A stretch of 64,000 nucleotides of DNA, taken from positions 1 through 64,000 of the forward strand of contig NW_017265145.1 in the NCBI RefSeq assembly GCF_001638985.1, in the 5' to 3' direction. Each line of letters opens with the position of its first letter. The stretch's first letter is position 1. Positions 12,237 to 25,530 of the stretch are shown one piece after another. Origin of the DNA: Phycomyces blakesleeanus NRRL 1555(-) (lineage: Eukaryota; Mucoromycota; Mucoromycetes; Mucorales; Phycomycetaceae). Below the pieces are notes generated by a model. That model worked only from the letters and a program-made list of their open reading frames with translations, made no database searches and had not been told where the DNA came from. The position numbers and the translations under genes were made by a program.

Positions 12237-12383
12237 TAAAAAATTATATATAATATACACTATAAACTTATCTAACCAATTTTTTTTGAATAATAAAACA
12301 TTTATAGATATCCTTTCTTTTCATATAATTCACTTAAATAAAATGTTCTTATTAATTGTGCTATACGGTACTTAGACTTCCAA

Positions 12384-12491
12384 TAGGGAAGGGTTTTATA
12401 TTAACTTTCAGTAGGCTCTGAGGCCCCCCTGCCAGGGAGGGGAGTCCATGTGGCCCCCCGGAAGGGAGGGGGGGGAGCACCACTTCCCTAG
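12384..12491 (+). other. Helitron 3' terminal GC-rich hairpin and CTAG end
   Basis: A GC-rich island in AT-rich DNA starts AGGGAAGGGTTTTATATTAA, continues with C and G runs, and ends in a short hairpin followed by CTAG at 12488. The same block occurs at 6885-6989. In Helitrons the 3' hairpin and CTRR end act as the termination signal for transposition. Confidence 0.65.
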
Positions 12492-12788
12492 TAAATATTT
12501 ATAAGTCTTCATACTAAACATAAATTAAAAATAAAAAATAAATAAATAAATAATGTTCAGCATACAAAATATCATTTAATCTAATACATAGTCAAGACAA
12601 GACATGATAAATAAGCATACAATACTCAGTCGAATTACTTTATGAGACTATTTGCACTGTGTTCTGACATCTGCTGTGCAATTTAATCTGGCAATATATT
12701 TTCATTTGGAGAAAGGCATGCATAATATCTTTTAAGGGGCCATTTTATTAAAACTGCAGAGAATTTCAAATTTCAATAATAACAATAA
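12492..12788. other. AT-rich spacer between two Helitrons
   Basis: No gene seen. It presumably includes the 5' region of the second Helitron, but I could not find a clear TC start matching TCTATATCTTTAAAA. Confidence 0.35.
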
Positions 12789-12792
12789 TTGA

Positions 12793-15760
12793 AAATGTCT
12801 TCTACTGAGAAATGTTGTACTTCATGCAAGCTTATGGGTCATAGTCGTAAATCCAGTGTTCTTTGTTCTTTGTATAAGAAACGAAATACACTTTATATCC
12901 CTCCGAAAAGAACAAATGAGAATATTTCAATTGAAGAAGAATTTCCTGCAGAAAGTAGTAGATATAATACTAAAGAATTAAAAAAGGAATAAGAATTATA
13001 AGAGTCTAATTCAATTGATCTACTATTCATATATTTAGCTGCTTCATTGAGAGTAAGAATAGATTCAGTTGAAAAACAATAAATAATTGTGGACACAGTT
13101 GTTGATCCAACTATTATTCTTGCTGAAGAACCTACCAGTGAGCATGAGGAAGAAATCATGACAATAAATGAAAGCACTGCTACCCCTCATTGTCCAAGCT
13201 GTTTGGGAACAAATTATCTTCGAATAACTAGCCTGATGTGTCCTAACAATGTACAGATACCGGTACAAAATCAGAATCCTCAAAACCAGAATGTTGCCAA
13301 CATTGCCAGACTCCAAAATATCTCTGAGTCAGAAATTGATAGCAGAGGGAATATGGATGTTGTCTGTAGATTTTGTGGAGCATTGATGTGGTTGAAAGAG
13401 AAGGACACTGATTTGTTTATCTGCAGATCGAAATTTAACATGTGCTGTGACAAGGAAAAGTATGTTCTTCCTTCTCTTGAGCCAACACCACCTGGAATTT
13501 CCAAGCTTCTAAATTACAGGACATCCGATGGGAAAGATTTTCTCAGTAAAATCAGAGGCTACAACAGCACCTTAAGCTTCACATTGCTGGGAGCTAAAAT
13601 TGATAACTCTGTGGCAAATAACTAAGATGGTGCGTACTGCTTCAGAATACATGGCACTATATGTCACAGAATTGGGTCTATTTGTCCATCAAGAGCCCAA
13701 GATATTGATCACCCTTAACTTGCTCAAGTATACATATATGATCCAGCATCACAAGCCCAGCACCATTGCCATCATGCTCCATACTTGAAAACTGATATTC
13801 TGGAGAAAATTCAATCGATTCTCATAGAGACAAACTCTTTTGTTTCTCTGTTCAGACCAATGGATCAAGTATCACAGAAGAATGGACATGTAGAAGATGT
13901 TGCTATATGCTTGGTTGCTGAAGGTCCCCAAGATCAAAGAAGATATAATACAACAACTGCTGATGAGGTTGTTATTCTAATTATGAATAATGAAAGAGGT
14001 TCTTCTAGAGACATTGTACTGCATACACAAACCAACCAGCTACAAAAAATAAATGAGTATCATAGATCATATGATGCTCTTCATTATGTCTTGCTCTTCC
14101 CTTCTGGTGAGAACGGATGACAATTGAATCAAAATCTTTGTCAGAAAAAAGCATTAGTGCTATGCATTAGTATTCCAGCCAACTTATGTACCATCCCAAT
14201 TCTCTCCATCTCCTCCATCTCTTTGGCCGACTTTTTCAGCAATTTGTTGTAAACATATATGCAAAGATTGAACATAACAAAATAGACTTTCTTGCCAGTA
14301 ATCAGAACTGCCTTTGAGTAGACCTTTACAGTGAAATACAAGATACTATTAATCTTGAGGATAACAATTTTACCAACATTGGAAGATGTGTCATCCTTCC
14401 TTCTACTTTTATTGGTAGCCCCCGTCACATGGGCCAGCTCTATCAGAATGCAATGAGTATCGTATGCCATTTTGGCAAGTCAGATCTTTTCATCACATTC
14501 ACCTGCAATATGCATTGGTCTGAAATCACAAATGTACTTTTAGCAGGTCAAAAAGCAGCAGACAGACCAGATCTTTGCTCCCGTGTTTTCAATATGAAGC
14601 TTAAAGAGCAAATGAACGACTTGACAAAAAAAGATGTTTTGGGGAAAGTCAAAGCCTTTATATATGTCATAGAGTTTCAAAAACGAGGACTCCCGCACGC
14701 ACACATTCTTCTGATCCTATCTAGCCATGATAAACCAATGATAACAGAAGACTATGACCTTATAGTTTCTGCTAAATTTCCTGATCCAGTCACAAAACCC
14801 TTGGCCTATAGAGCTGTCTGCCATAGTATACTATACGGTTCATGTGATATAAGGTACTCAAAGGCACCATGCATGGAAAATGGTAAATGCAAAAAGAATT
14901 TTCCAAAAGATTTTTGTGATGAAACAGTCGATAATGAACCTGGATATCCAAAGTATAAAAGAAGAAATAATGAGATGACAGTAGTCAGAGGCTCAGCATC
15001 ACTGGACAACAGATGGGTAGCTCTGCATAATTTATATTTGTGTGCAGAATATAATGCCCACATCAATGTTGAAATCTGTACTTCTGTATCTGCTGTAAAA
15101 TATCTATACAAATATGTGTATAAAGGCCATGATTGAGCTATAACAAAAATTTAATCAGCCAGTATCAGTACCACCACCACCAATACCAGCATTAATATGA
15201 CTAATATTCAGCAAGAAGCTGTAAATGAAGTCAATGAGTTTCTGGATGCTTGCTATGTATTGGCCTCTGAAGCATACTGGAAAATTTTCTTATTTAAACT
15301 GCACCAAGAGCACCCAACCCACCAAAGACTAGCACTCCATCTTGAAAACTCTCAGCTAGTATATTTCTATGATTCTATAAATCAACATCAATTATCAAAT
15401 GCAAACACAAACACAACATTGACAGGGTGGTTTTCATATAACACTCACAATATAACAGCATGTGAATATCTGTATATAGATTTTCCAACTCACTTCGTTT
15501 GGTCAAAGAAAAACAAAAAATGGACAAAACGCAAAACATCTAACAGAGAAACAATTGGCAGAATATATAAAATATCTCCAAGAGATCCAAAAAAAAAATT
15601 CTTAAGAATACTGAGTGGGTATTGTTTGGGCACAAGCATGGTCTTAGACGGCGTCTCTTCAATTTGTAGTTGGAGAAAGACACAGAGTAGAATACTTTCT
15701 TTTTGGGAAAAAATTGAAAATCAGATCTTTTTGTGTAGCAGTTTTACTAAGTTTTTTTAA
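12793..15760 (+). pseudogene. Second Helitron Rep gene, truncated before the helicase
   Basis: The N-terminus has the same zinc-knuckle-like start as the upstream Helitron (CTSCKLMGHSRKSSVLC). It continues with a second Cys pair (HCPSCLG), CRFCGALMWLKEK, DLFITFTC, an intact HUH block GLPHAHILLIL near 14690, and KYLYKYVYKG near 15105. Stops or frame changes occur near 12990, 13080, 13624, 14118 and 15134. Similarity to the first Helitron ends after GRIYKISPRD (about 15590). The PIF1 helicase half is absent, and the remaining 170 bp of open frame is unrecognisable. It is the same family as the first copy but clearly diverged. Confidence 0.75.
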
Positions 15761-16026
15761 GCAGAATTCAACTTTTTGAAGTGTATTAGGGAAGCTTGAA
15801 ACTGACAAGATACATTATTATTTTTGATAAAGATTGTTAGGGAGAATCATATAAAAGGTATTATGAAATAATAATATTAAATACAAAGATATAATGATCA
15901 TATTATATTAACTTTAAAAGCATAAGATAAAAACTTTATTGAAGAATTGTATAAAATTATAAAAAAAAAAGACTAAATTAGATGGAAAGTATTAAATATG
16001 TATGTATGTATGCATGGGATGTTTTT

Positions 16027-18343
16027 TTAGAAGGTAATGCTGCTATCAGCAATTCTTTTTGCAAGTTCATTTAAAGATATCTTTAAATCACGGCGCTTAT
16101 TCTCAACAAGCAGAGCAACTTCTTCTTCTGTCAAATGTCTTTCTCTAGCAAGCCGTTCCAACTCATTGTATATATGAACTCTTCTGCTAAAGAATCGTGA
16201 TTCTGTTCTGTTATCACTGTGGATTCTCCACTTTGCCCTGAAGTTCTGTTCAAGAAATCTAATTGATGAGCTCCCAGATATTCCAACAGAATATTCGCGC
16301 CACATATCTGTTACAGTTAGAATTTTTTGGCTCATTTTATAATATGGTGGTATCTCTTTATTGTTGTCTGGATTTGTAACTTGGGTAAAGCTTGAGGGAG
16401 CAGACAGGGCAGACGGGACTGAGGGACCAAGGGAAGCAGAAGTAACAGAGGGAACAGAAGGAGCAGTGTAGCCAGAGGACGCGGGAGATTGTGTCTGTAA
16501 GACATTTTCAAGGCATTGTTGGATTTGAGAAGGATCATTGCATAGACGAAACGAAGCTTGTAAAAAGGTTTCAACTAGTACATTTCTAGTCTCTAGGCCT
16601 ATGCTTCTGGCATTTGCAAATTCAAATTGGTTTTGGGCTTGCATTGTATTGAAGGATCTGACTATTGCATCAAATCTGGCTCGCATAGCAGCAGCTATCT
16701 CTGGTGCAACAACTTGAATATGGTCACTCACTTGAAACTTCTCGGTTGATTCACCGATGGCACCAGAATGTTGTGCTTCAAACTCTTGGTATAGGCTTGT
16801 TGAAAATATTTCACTTATCCACAAGTAATGGTTTGGGTACTTCTTTTGTAAAACCACAGAGTCCTATTTTTATAAATTATAAAAGAGGACCATTTATCCA
16901 AGCACTATTGCTATTTTCTTACCTGAAGAAAAATGATTCTTAAATAGGCCAAAAGATCCAAAAAATTGAGACCAGCAATATCATCTTCAACTTCTTTCTT
17001 ATGAAATTTAGCTTTCCATGATTCAATGCTTGGAAATATCATTTGTTGCAACTCAATTGGGGGAATGATTGTGGCACGGTTAAGGAAATAGTCTCTTCTG
17101 TGAATAGAAAACCTGGCTAGAACCTTGATTGCATCAACAGAAAGACCAGAAAGATAATATCCCACCATTTGGTCTTATCCCCATCTACCAACTTATATTT
17201 GTTGATCACCAGAGACGTCTTGATGGGATACCATGTTGATGGCACTCTTTCAATTGATATGGATAACCTTAGATGAGCTGATCCCAACTACTTCAAATGC
17301 CAACTTGTATGCTTTTGATTGCTCATCGTAACTCATTGGTTTGCTTTTGTTTTGGCCAGGAAACAAGTAGCTGTTTGTACTATGTTTTGCGTGTAAAAAA
17401 ATCAACAAACGGTTTGTTTTCATTGTGGAATTTGGAAAAAAAATGTTGAGCTAGTGCACTAATAGGACATAATTCTTCATTGGCGTGGCAAAGAGCAAAT
17501 CCGTATTGGATTTTTTCATTCTTGTTGGTTTTTCCATATGTAATTATAGCTACTAATGCAACACATGGAGAAACATCTTGATCTTCTAGTTCTATTTTGA
17601 AAAGGTTGGGATATTGAGTACCAAGGGCAGTTTCACTTCTCATCAACATTGCATGACTCATAAGGAAACAAAGACGATTTCTAACTCCCACTGTACTATC
17701 TTGCTCAAGGAAGTACTGACTGAGAAGAAGAAGTTCGTTTTTTGTATATCTATTGTTGAGTGTGTTTTTTTCTCTGTCTTCATACTCGACTCTCTTGCAC
17801 TTTGTTTTCTTCTTTGTGCTTGTGTCTAGAAACTGTCTTACAATTGGTCCTCTAAGATGGGGGTTCTTGTTCAAGTTCAAAGCTACTTGCTGGTGATAAA
17901 TGTCTGTTATTGCCTTAACGTAAGCCTGAATTGATTCTTTTCCAAGAGGAACAGGGGTGTCATCATCATTTCTCTTAAACTTGCGGTCACGAACCATGAC
18001 AAAATCAGTGAGAAAGAAGACGAATTTTTCATCAGAGACAATCGTGCCATCAGCAATTTTTTTTTCAACACACCAATTCTAATTTTCATATATTACATTA
18101 GATAAATGAAAAAATAGTGACATATTTAATCATGAAGAAGTGTTACTTTATTCAACTTACCATTCACTATTTCTGCTTTGCTAGATATGCATGAGTTGTG
18201 TTCTTGGGGTGGAACAGCTGGTTTTTAGAGACAATCATCTCACTGTTTTGCTGCATAGTCAGCCGGTTTTCCATGTTGTGCTGATAGTATTTATTGTTGA
18301 TTACATTGGTTTGGGTAGAGGAGCTGGCTTCTGTGTAGTTCAT
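16027..18343 (-). pseudogene. Crypton tyrosine recombinase with C-terminal GCR1-type DNA-binding domain
   Basis: The gene reads right to left from a likely ATG at 18341-18343 (MNYTEASSSTQ). The first exon ends near 18150, followed by a short intron. The recombinase core at 17997-17170 contains the first catalytic Arg region (AMLMRSETALG), then HINxKS, where the HxxR arginine codon is TGA (17250-17252), then GRWG and the tyrosine block VGYYLSGLSVDAIK. Two more stops (TAA) lie between these motifs. A 59-bp intron (16864-16922) leads to the last exon (16863-16027). That exon has a Ser/Pro-rich linker and a GCR1_C-like domain (VTDMWREYSVGI, ESRFFSRRVHIYNEL). Fungal Cryptons combine a YR with this domain and move by site-specific recombination of a DNA circle. 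Element ends were not identified. Confidence 0.8.
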
Positions 18344-19082
18344 GATGAAAATGTTGGGGGTGTTTTATTATAAATAGTAAGGATGTAAAGAAAGAAAGAA
18401 ATTGTCTTGTATTTATACTTTTTGATATTAAATTATGGCTCAATGTTATATTCAAATGTATCAATCAATGTAGTGAAAATGTAATCAGATCAAGACGTGA
18501 GCTGTCAAATAGTTAAAGCCTTGACATTCCAGCCACCATTTGTTAACATTGATTCCTGAAAGTCATTGTACTACACTTCCAAAAATAAGTATTCTATATC
18601 TAAAAGACAAGTACATTGTAGCTATCTTTAGACTTTCCTTTCTTGTACACACACCCGCCACAGCTTCTATTTTTTATAATTAACTACCCATCAAGTCTAT
18701 AAAGACAATATATAGTCATTGGCAGATATTTATTATATAAATATCAAAATTTCAACACATCTTTACTATCAATTATTTCTTTTAAATCATCTATATATGT
18801 CTTTTGTGTTTTTTATTAAAGCCAATTTAGTATATGAATACCACTTTTTTCTCCAAAAGAAAATTGTTGTGCTACTAATTCCTATTAAGTCCCTATTTTA
18901 TATAGTTTATTGGTCCATTTAAATGTCTCCATGATTTTAGACCCAAACCTTGGATTACTTTGACTAATTCTTGCAATTTACATAGAAAAAAAAACAATTG
19001 TGAGTATTACTCACTTTTTTTCCACTCTCCGATATGAAAAAAATTGGACGGCTTGAGACATGCGGGGACCTCAGGTCTGTAT
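18344..19082. other. Non-coding AT-rich stretch
   Basis: Contains the presumed upstream region of the Crypton and AT-rich DNA. Short open frames (for example 18719-18922) have no recognisable content. Confidence 0.4.
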
Positions 19083-19438
19083 ACTTCCAGATAAACTGTG
19101 TCAGAGCAATATGAGGCTAATTTAGTAGGAAGTCCTAAAGCTCTAGTATAAAAGAGAAAAGAATAGCTAAGAGCTAAAGTATGATTTATGACTTGATATC
19201 ATAGTTGTAACACCAACACTAGTTAAGCAGTAAATACACTCTAATAACCAAATATTGTAAAGGAAGAAATCCTTAAGAAACTAAGATGTAATGACAAGAG
19301 CAGATTGTGTTTTCTTATAAAAAGGGACACTTTTTATTTATGAATAAAGAACAGCTTATATATAGTCTCAAAGTATTTCTATACGTCTACATTATCAAAT
19401 TTATTATTTTTCTATTGTTTCATACCTGAAATATCACA
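19083..19438 (+). repeat. 5'-truncated solo LTR of Ty3 family A
   Basis: The sequence matches the 3' two thirds of the 543-bp LTRs at 25721-26263 and 31307-31849, from the TAAACTGTGTCAGA block to a terminal ACCTGAAATATCACA. The first roughly 190 bp of the LTR are missing. It ends 9 bp before the proposed left end of CACTA element 1. Confidence 0.75.
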
Positions 19439-19462
19439 CGCAGTTAACACTGTAGTAAATGG

Positions 19463-19519
19463 CAGACATTATAACTCCGCAACTATATAATTTCTACAGT
19501 CACAGAGTTATAATGTCTG
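19463..19519. repeat. Perfect 15-bp inverted repeat (hairpin)
   Basis: CAGACATTATAACTC at 19463-19477 is the exact reverse complement of 19505-19519, with a 27-bp loop. It lies 15 bp inside the proposed left end of CACTA element 1 and may be a transposase-binding site. Confidence 0.6.
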
Positions 19520-20062
19520 TTAATAGAATCTTGGCTTTTAGTAAATTAAAAGTATTTACAGTGAATACTATTTATAGGAGTTCAAATTACTTTTTTTTAA
19601 TCCAATAAAATGTTTTAAAATAGTAAGATTATACCATTTTTAGATAAATATTTCCCTTTTTATAAAAAATTTGGAGAATGCAATTCGTTGAATTCCAGAT
19701 TATTTTTTTCTAATCCAATCAAATAAGCTAAATATAGTATCACTATATCTTTTTTTAGGTATATCTATTCTTCTTATAATTGGTCCAGCAAATGCATGAT
19801 GTTTTAAATGAAAATATTTTTTATTAAAAAAAACCTTGAAACTGAAAAAAGACATAAAAAACGATGGAAAAAATAGAAATGAAATTAAGAGAAGTATATT
19901 AAAAAGAAGTGTAAATAATATACATTATACGTGAAAAGCCTATAGTTTGATTTCATTAATTAAATTAATTAAATTAATTAATATCATTGATATTTTTACT
20001 CAGTTGCTAAATATAATTTCTTTTATAAAGTATTACTTGGATATAGATTTATTAATTTACTG

Positions 20063-20634
20063 TTATTTAAAGAAGTATACCTTTCTTTTCTTTCTTGCGT
20101 CATTTATCACAGTTCTCCATTTTTGAGAAAGCATATGACGGACTGCCCATGAGTTTTTAAATCTATTAAGGGATATATTCTTCTCCAAGGCTTTTTTCTC
20201 GACCTTGTGAACAAGATAATTCTTCTGAAAGGACGTTAAGTTACCCCATGAAAGAATAACATCCTTCTTATTAATAAGTGCATCGAATGTGTTGTTTATC
20301 ACATGAAGCACAATTTTTCCTGTAATATAGTACATGTCTGCACCAGTCTGTGGATTTCCTTTACCTAAATACAATGGCATTGTATTTTTATCCCTTTGGC
20401 AGATAAAGCGCTTGACTCTGAACATGTGTTTTTATCAGGCCTTGGGATATCTCAACTGTCATTGTTGCCAATGTTTTGCCCTGACTGGGCCTCTCTCGAC
20501 TCAACACATTGTTCATCTCTTCTGTACGTCCCTCCAGAAGTACCCAAGGAGCTGAAAGCAGAAACACTTTCAGATACAACCCCTTCAAAAGTGGTTTGGT
20601 TATTGTTTGTTTGTGGGTTTTTAATTGTCAACAT
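20063..20634 (-). pseudogene. Divergent accessory gene of CACTA element 1
   Basis: The N-terminal frame starts MLTIKNPQTNNNQ at 20634 and is low-complexity (Asn, Ser, Gly). It ends at TGA near 20452. A second overlapping frame from about 20425 to 20063 encodes GADMYYITGKIVLHVINN and a basic helical tail (WAVRHMLSQKWRTVINDARKK). The two frames are offset, so an indel or unspliced intron separates them. I do not recognise the family. It starts about 250 bp from the plus-strand transposase start, so the two could share a bidirectional promoter. By position it could be the CACTA-type DNA-binding partner. Confidence 0.4.
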
Positions 20635-20888
20635 TTTTGTGTGTAAATAATGAAGGAGTAAATAATTAAATTTTGAAAATGTTAATTAAAATATATTTTT
20701 CACAGTCATAATTATGCTTAGAAACAATAAATTACTGTATAAGGATACGATTTTAATGAAAAGCAATTTTTAAAGACATAATGTATATAATAATATCCGT
20801 ATAAAACAATAAACTTTTATATCACAAAACTTATACTCTTGATACTTTTTTCTTTACACTATTATTTGTAGTCTACTCAAAACAAAAG

Positions 20889-23800
20889 ATGAACACAAAC
20901 ACTTCTGCAACTCGTATTTCTGGAAGCGACAGTGACATTAGTGCAACTTATTATATAGATATTGCACAAGATTTTGTTGCCCTTGCTCCTTCTCTCCAGG
21001 AAAGAAACCAATCGCTGTTTAACAGTGCCAATCAAGCCTCTTCAGACGAAGTCCATGGTCGAGAAACAGCACAAGAGGCTTTCACTCTTACTCTCTACCA
21101 ACGGGAAAGAAACTAAGATGTGATTACCAGTACCAACATGGCTTTTTTGAATGTAGTCCACGATCAAGACATTGGTAGAGCCGAAGAAAATGATTTTGAA
21201 GCATTCATGGCTCCGGAAAGTGTATATAGTATTAGTAATTCAGTAGATGTCGAATTCAACAATGATTATACTGAAACCAATGAAGCTGAATACAATGATA
21301 GTGATAATAGCAATGACTATTTGTATGGTAAGAGTAAAAAACAAAAGTTATAACAGACTTATGAGGTTTAACGGTTGGAGAATTTATTTATATATACATA
21401 TACGTGTTACAGAATCTGTTCATAGATATTCGCGTATTCGCAACCCAGTAAATATAAACACTCTTCTAATTGAGTCTGATTTTGTTACCAAGAACGTGAA
21501 CCAAGAGTCTTACATCCCTTTTTATGAGCCTAATACATACGCAGAGGCTGCTACCCTAAAGTTCTTCTCTATGTTTGTTGAGAATAACGTATCTCACAAT
21601 GTTTTTGACAAGTGTATTAAGATTGTAAATAAATATATGGCAGAGCATGGATTGCGTAAGTATATAATTAAAGATGAATTATTTATATAGAAGCTTACCA
21701 TCATTTTAGCTGCGACAAATGCACTCCTGTCGTATTACAAGATGGACAAGATATTGAAGGATAAATACACTGTTTGTACAGCCACTTATGACATGTGCAT
21801 GGAAGGTTGTGTCCATTTCCGTGATGTAGAAGCCAGTAATCTGATAGACGAGAAAGAACAGTGTCCTCACTGTGGTAGCCAACGGTTCAGATGTGAGAGA
21901 GATACTCTGGTCTCTGTGCAGACTTTCAAGGTTGTGCATCTCTCGCAACAACTGAGATTCAAGCTGGGGAATAGTCAAGAACATGCCAAAATGGCATATG
22001 GTAGAAGCCATATCATGGGTAGTCGTTTTGGTGTGTTGTCAGATGTGTTCGACGGTGGTGCTGTCTGCAGACTGTGTGAAGGCAGTATAGTTTGCCAGGA
22101 TGACATCTTGGTTACCATGTTCATTGACCAGTTCAACCCCTTTGATGATACCAAGATGTTGGCAACTATAATTCATGTTGTCAATCTAAATATCGATTTA
22201 AAAGAAAGGTATAATATAAGACATTATATATAAATATACTAATAAAATATATTTAGATATGAGAGCGACAACATGATGCAGCTGGCAATTATACCTGGAC
22301 CAAAACACCCAAGGGATATAGGGTCCTTCCTTGAGCCAATCATCAAGGATTTTCGTATGCTGGCCACTTCGGGTATCCAGATTCAGACTGTTGCCGGACA
22401 AATTAATGTAAAGGTTCATCTTGTCATGGCAACTAGTGATAAGCCAGCCGTGTCAGACTTGATGGACCTGGCCCATCACAATTCTTTCTTTGGATGTTGA
22501 GCTTGTCTTTCCAAAGGTGTTTCCAAACATCACACGATGTGTTTTTTTGGTGATGAATTGCCTGTTCGTATGAGAACTGTAGAAAGTCTCCATCAATTCG
22601 AGGGAAATCTAAGTACTTAATTATTAAATTATTAAAATATTAATACTTTCTTTTTAGAGTTACAGTGTCAATGGTCCAAATGTTTTCAGGGATCTTCCTA
22701 CACTGACTAGTTCTGCTTTCTTTGGGCTCAATGAGATGCATCTACTTGAACATGATATAGGCAAACAACTATACAAAGCATTGGGTGGAAAGTTTCAGAT
22801 CAGTCCTGAGATCGCAGACAATGGAGCCCAGCAACAATAGCAGCAACAACAGCAACAGCTACAGCTACAGCAACAACAGCAAAGCATATATACATTTGCC
22901 CTAAATGTCAGGCTTAATCAGATTGACAGATCAATTACCAAGTCCAGGGCAGACATTACCACAATATTTACTGTTAGTTGGCAATCGCTGGAGGAAACAA
23001 CCGGTCGACAGAAGGCAGTCAACTGGTTGGACTTCCTTCTGTTTGTTGTGCCAATGGTGGTGGTAAACAACTTTGTCCTTGCCAAAACCAGAAATGCTGT
23101 GCAAGACCTGGTAAAGGCCTGCGCTATTGCCCAGCAGTGGAAAGTGACAGAGAGAGAAGTCAACATTATGGAAGAGTAAGTCAATAGCATATATATTAAA
23201 CAATGTTTTAATCACTTTTATAGAGCAATTTGTCACTGGCATATATTCCTTCGTCGCGAAGTCGCAGAAAAAAGATTAAAGCCCACAATTTTTGTGATAA
23301 ACTAGCACATGCTGGCTCATCTTAGCTACATGATGAGAGAGATGGGCCCACTGCGGGCATAAAGCTGCCACCTGATTGAACGCACCATTAGTGAATACAG
23401 GGCAGCAATTGGGTCTTGGAAGGAACCAGGGAAAAATATGAAAAACATCCTGTTCCATAAGGCCAGGGTCAAACATTGCCTTGGTGGTTGGGCCTCCCAT
23501 AGAAGACCAACAGACAGGAGAACCAGCAACTTCGAAGCTGCAAGTAATGATATTGCTGGCCCCCAACTTTGGTTGAACCCAACCAGAAAGTCTTTGGCTG
23601 TTGTAGCAGATGAGTGTGGAATGAACTACCACAATCTAGTTAGTTCATTAGCATGTATTTGAGACCAAGACAGCATGTTTATAGTTGAAGAAACCACCGA
23701 CGTGGTTTGCACCACAAAGATGTAGAAGGACGATGTGGTATACAGAGTCCAATCTTTATTTGAAGGCAGGCATGTTTGAGCCAATGATCTTGCTGTTCTC

Positions 23801-24109
23801 GAACACCTGAATGAGTAAGTGTAATGAGTTATGTTTTATGGTGTTATATTATTAATCACGTTTCAATTAATTTTTTCAAAGGTATGGATCTGTTCACAAA
23901 TTCTTTTCTCAATCTGTCTTGGAAGAGATCAGGCTCTTTGCCATTGTCGACTGTCTGCGTGGCATCTGGCCTAACAATGAGGGGAAGTTTCCTGAGTGGG
24001 AAAATCTAACACCCGGTGAGATTAAAGTGGTGGAGATGAAGTCCATCACAGGGATGGCTGATCTCATTCACGACATCAACAATGAAATCATTAGACATGT
24101 GGTATTTCC
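20889..24109 (+). pseudogene. CACTA (EnSpm-like) transposase 1
   Basis: ATG at 20889 begins an acidic N-terminal region (to about 21350). Later exons carry a zinc-binding pattern YDMCMEGCVHF...CPHCGSQRF (21785-21890), an Asp-containing block FIDQFNPFDD (22120-22150), LAIIPGPKHPRDIG (22279-22320) and HNSFFGC*ACLSKG (22478-22515). The starred position is TGA at 22498 where the family has Arg. A Gln-repeat (about 22829-22885) precedes QKAVNWLDFLLFVVP (about 23012-23057). The C-terminal section ends near 24109 with GMADLIHDINNEI. Introns with GTAAGT or GTATAA donors interrupt it (for example after 22207 and 23177). TGA, TAG and TAA codons show the gene is dead. The arrangement is the same as in CACTA element 2. 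Confidence 0.7.
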
Positions 24110-24520
24110 TTATCCATGTTATTACGTAGTTTTTTTCTTCTTCTTTTTTTTTCTATATATGCAAATATAAATCCTTTTTTTTTAACCTAATTACTCACTA
24201 CTGTGAAGTACATTGACATGGTTAATTATTTGAAATCAGAGTTGATACTGAAACTCAAGTTGAATATATATTTAGTTAATTGGTTGCGTTTCTATCTCTG
24301 ACAATTTGGGAAGAGAAAAAAAAATATAGCCCTTGTATTTTTATCAGAAATGGCTATTCAATTTAAAAATAAGAAAATAAAATAAAATAATGGCTCCATG
24401 AGACAAAAATAAATTTAAAGCTTTCTAAATATAAAAAAATATTTGGTAATTGAAAAAACGGCTTTTTTCTTCCAAATTTGACAGGTTGTTTCAAATAATC
24501 ATATATTTTTTTTTACAGTG

Positions 24521-25530
24521 TAAGCTTTGTCCACACTATATATGCTTTTTTTGTGCTGCTTATTGCATATGACATCACAAGATTAATTAATTTTTTTGTT
24601 TCTGTCAGGTGAGCCACATTTCGGTTTATTTGTTCATTTATTATTGTTGGAGCACTATTCTATTTAATGGTGTTATATATCAGCACCAAAGCAAGTAGTC
24701 ACTTTTGACAACAATTTTAGATAAGTAAGAATAGAGACAATTAAATCATAGGTGCAAATTTCTATATTTAATTTTTGAAGACTATGATAGCATAGACAAT
24801 TTGAATATTATCTAGAAATATAAAATAGTGATAAAATATAATAGTCTCACTGCAGTCTCTCTACAAATAATAATGTCATAAAAATGTTGTATTTGCTAAA
24901 ACAAAATAAATTTAATAATAATAACAAAAACAAAACAAACTTTTTCTTTTCTCTTTTTTTTATCTTAAACTCATGTTTTTCACTTTTTTTATAAATATAT
25001 ATAATATAGATTATTCAATATTTTAGATATTTTAAAAATACAAGAAACTATTTTTGCTGTGGAATAAGATCAACAATAACTTTAAAAAGAGGAAGAGAAG
25101 ACAAATCTAGAACTTTCTAATATATACAACAATATGCACAACCAAACAACTTAAAAGCTAACTTCAATCTATGATATAAAAAACTATAAAAGAAGGCAAA
25201 GTATACAAACTAATATAAAATTATATAAAATAATAGTGAGTTAATTCCAAGATAATTATCTAATATAAAAAATATAACTCTGAGACATATATATAAAATG
25301 ATAAATCATAATCTTAGGATTCAAGCAAATAAAAAATTAAGATAACTCTTAGCACATGTGATCATTTGGTCTGTAATGACTTAGCTCTCCTTTATTCTGT
25401 ACAAGTTATATAACTAAAGCAAAACTGAAACTCTATATTGTAAAAAGATAAAGACTATATATACTAGATATACATTTTTTTCAAAAAACGGCATGAAGTT
25501 TACAAAATTTTATAAAAACTGGACATATAT
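24521..25530. other. AT-rich non-coding stretch
   Basis: Between CACTA element 1 and the solo LTR. I see no open frame, RNA gene or clear repeat. Confidence 0.4.

Larger units (their letters stand above)
6990..12491 (+). mobile_element. Autonomous-type Helitron (decayed), 5.5 kb
   Basis: The 5' end TCTATATCTTTAAAA at 6990 matches the 5' end of the 405-bp Helitron that lies immediately upstream with no spacer. The 3' end is CTAG at 12488-12491, preceded by a GC-rich hairpin region and followed by T. It contains one Rep/helicase gene (7352-12236). The flanking 5' sequence again contains ACGTGACTTAG and related CACATGATATA motifs, possibly recognition sites for the Rep protein. Confidence 0.7.
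19448..24520 (+). mobile_element. CACTA-like (EnSpm) DNA transposon 1, proposed ends
   Basis: Proposed left end CACTGTAG at 19448 and right end TACAGTG at 24520 are inverted for 7 bp. Both are flanked by TAA (19445-19447 and 24521-24523), a 3-bp target duplication as expected for CACTA elements. The interval contains a CACTA-type transposase on the plus strand and a divergent gene on the minus strand. The short inverted match means the ends are a proposal. Confidence 0.5.
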
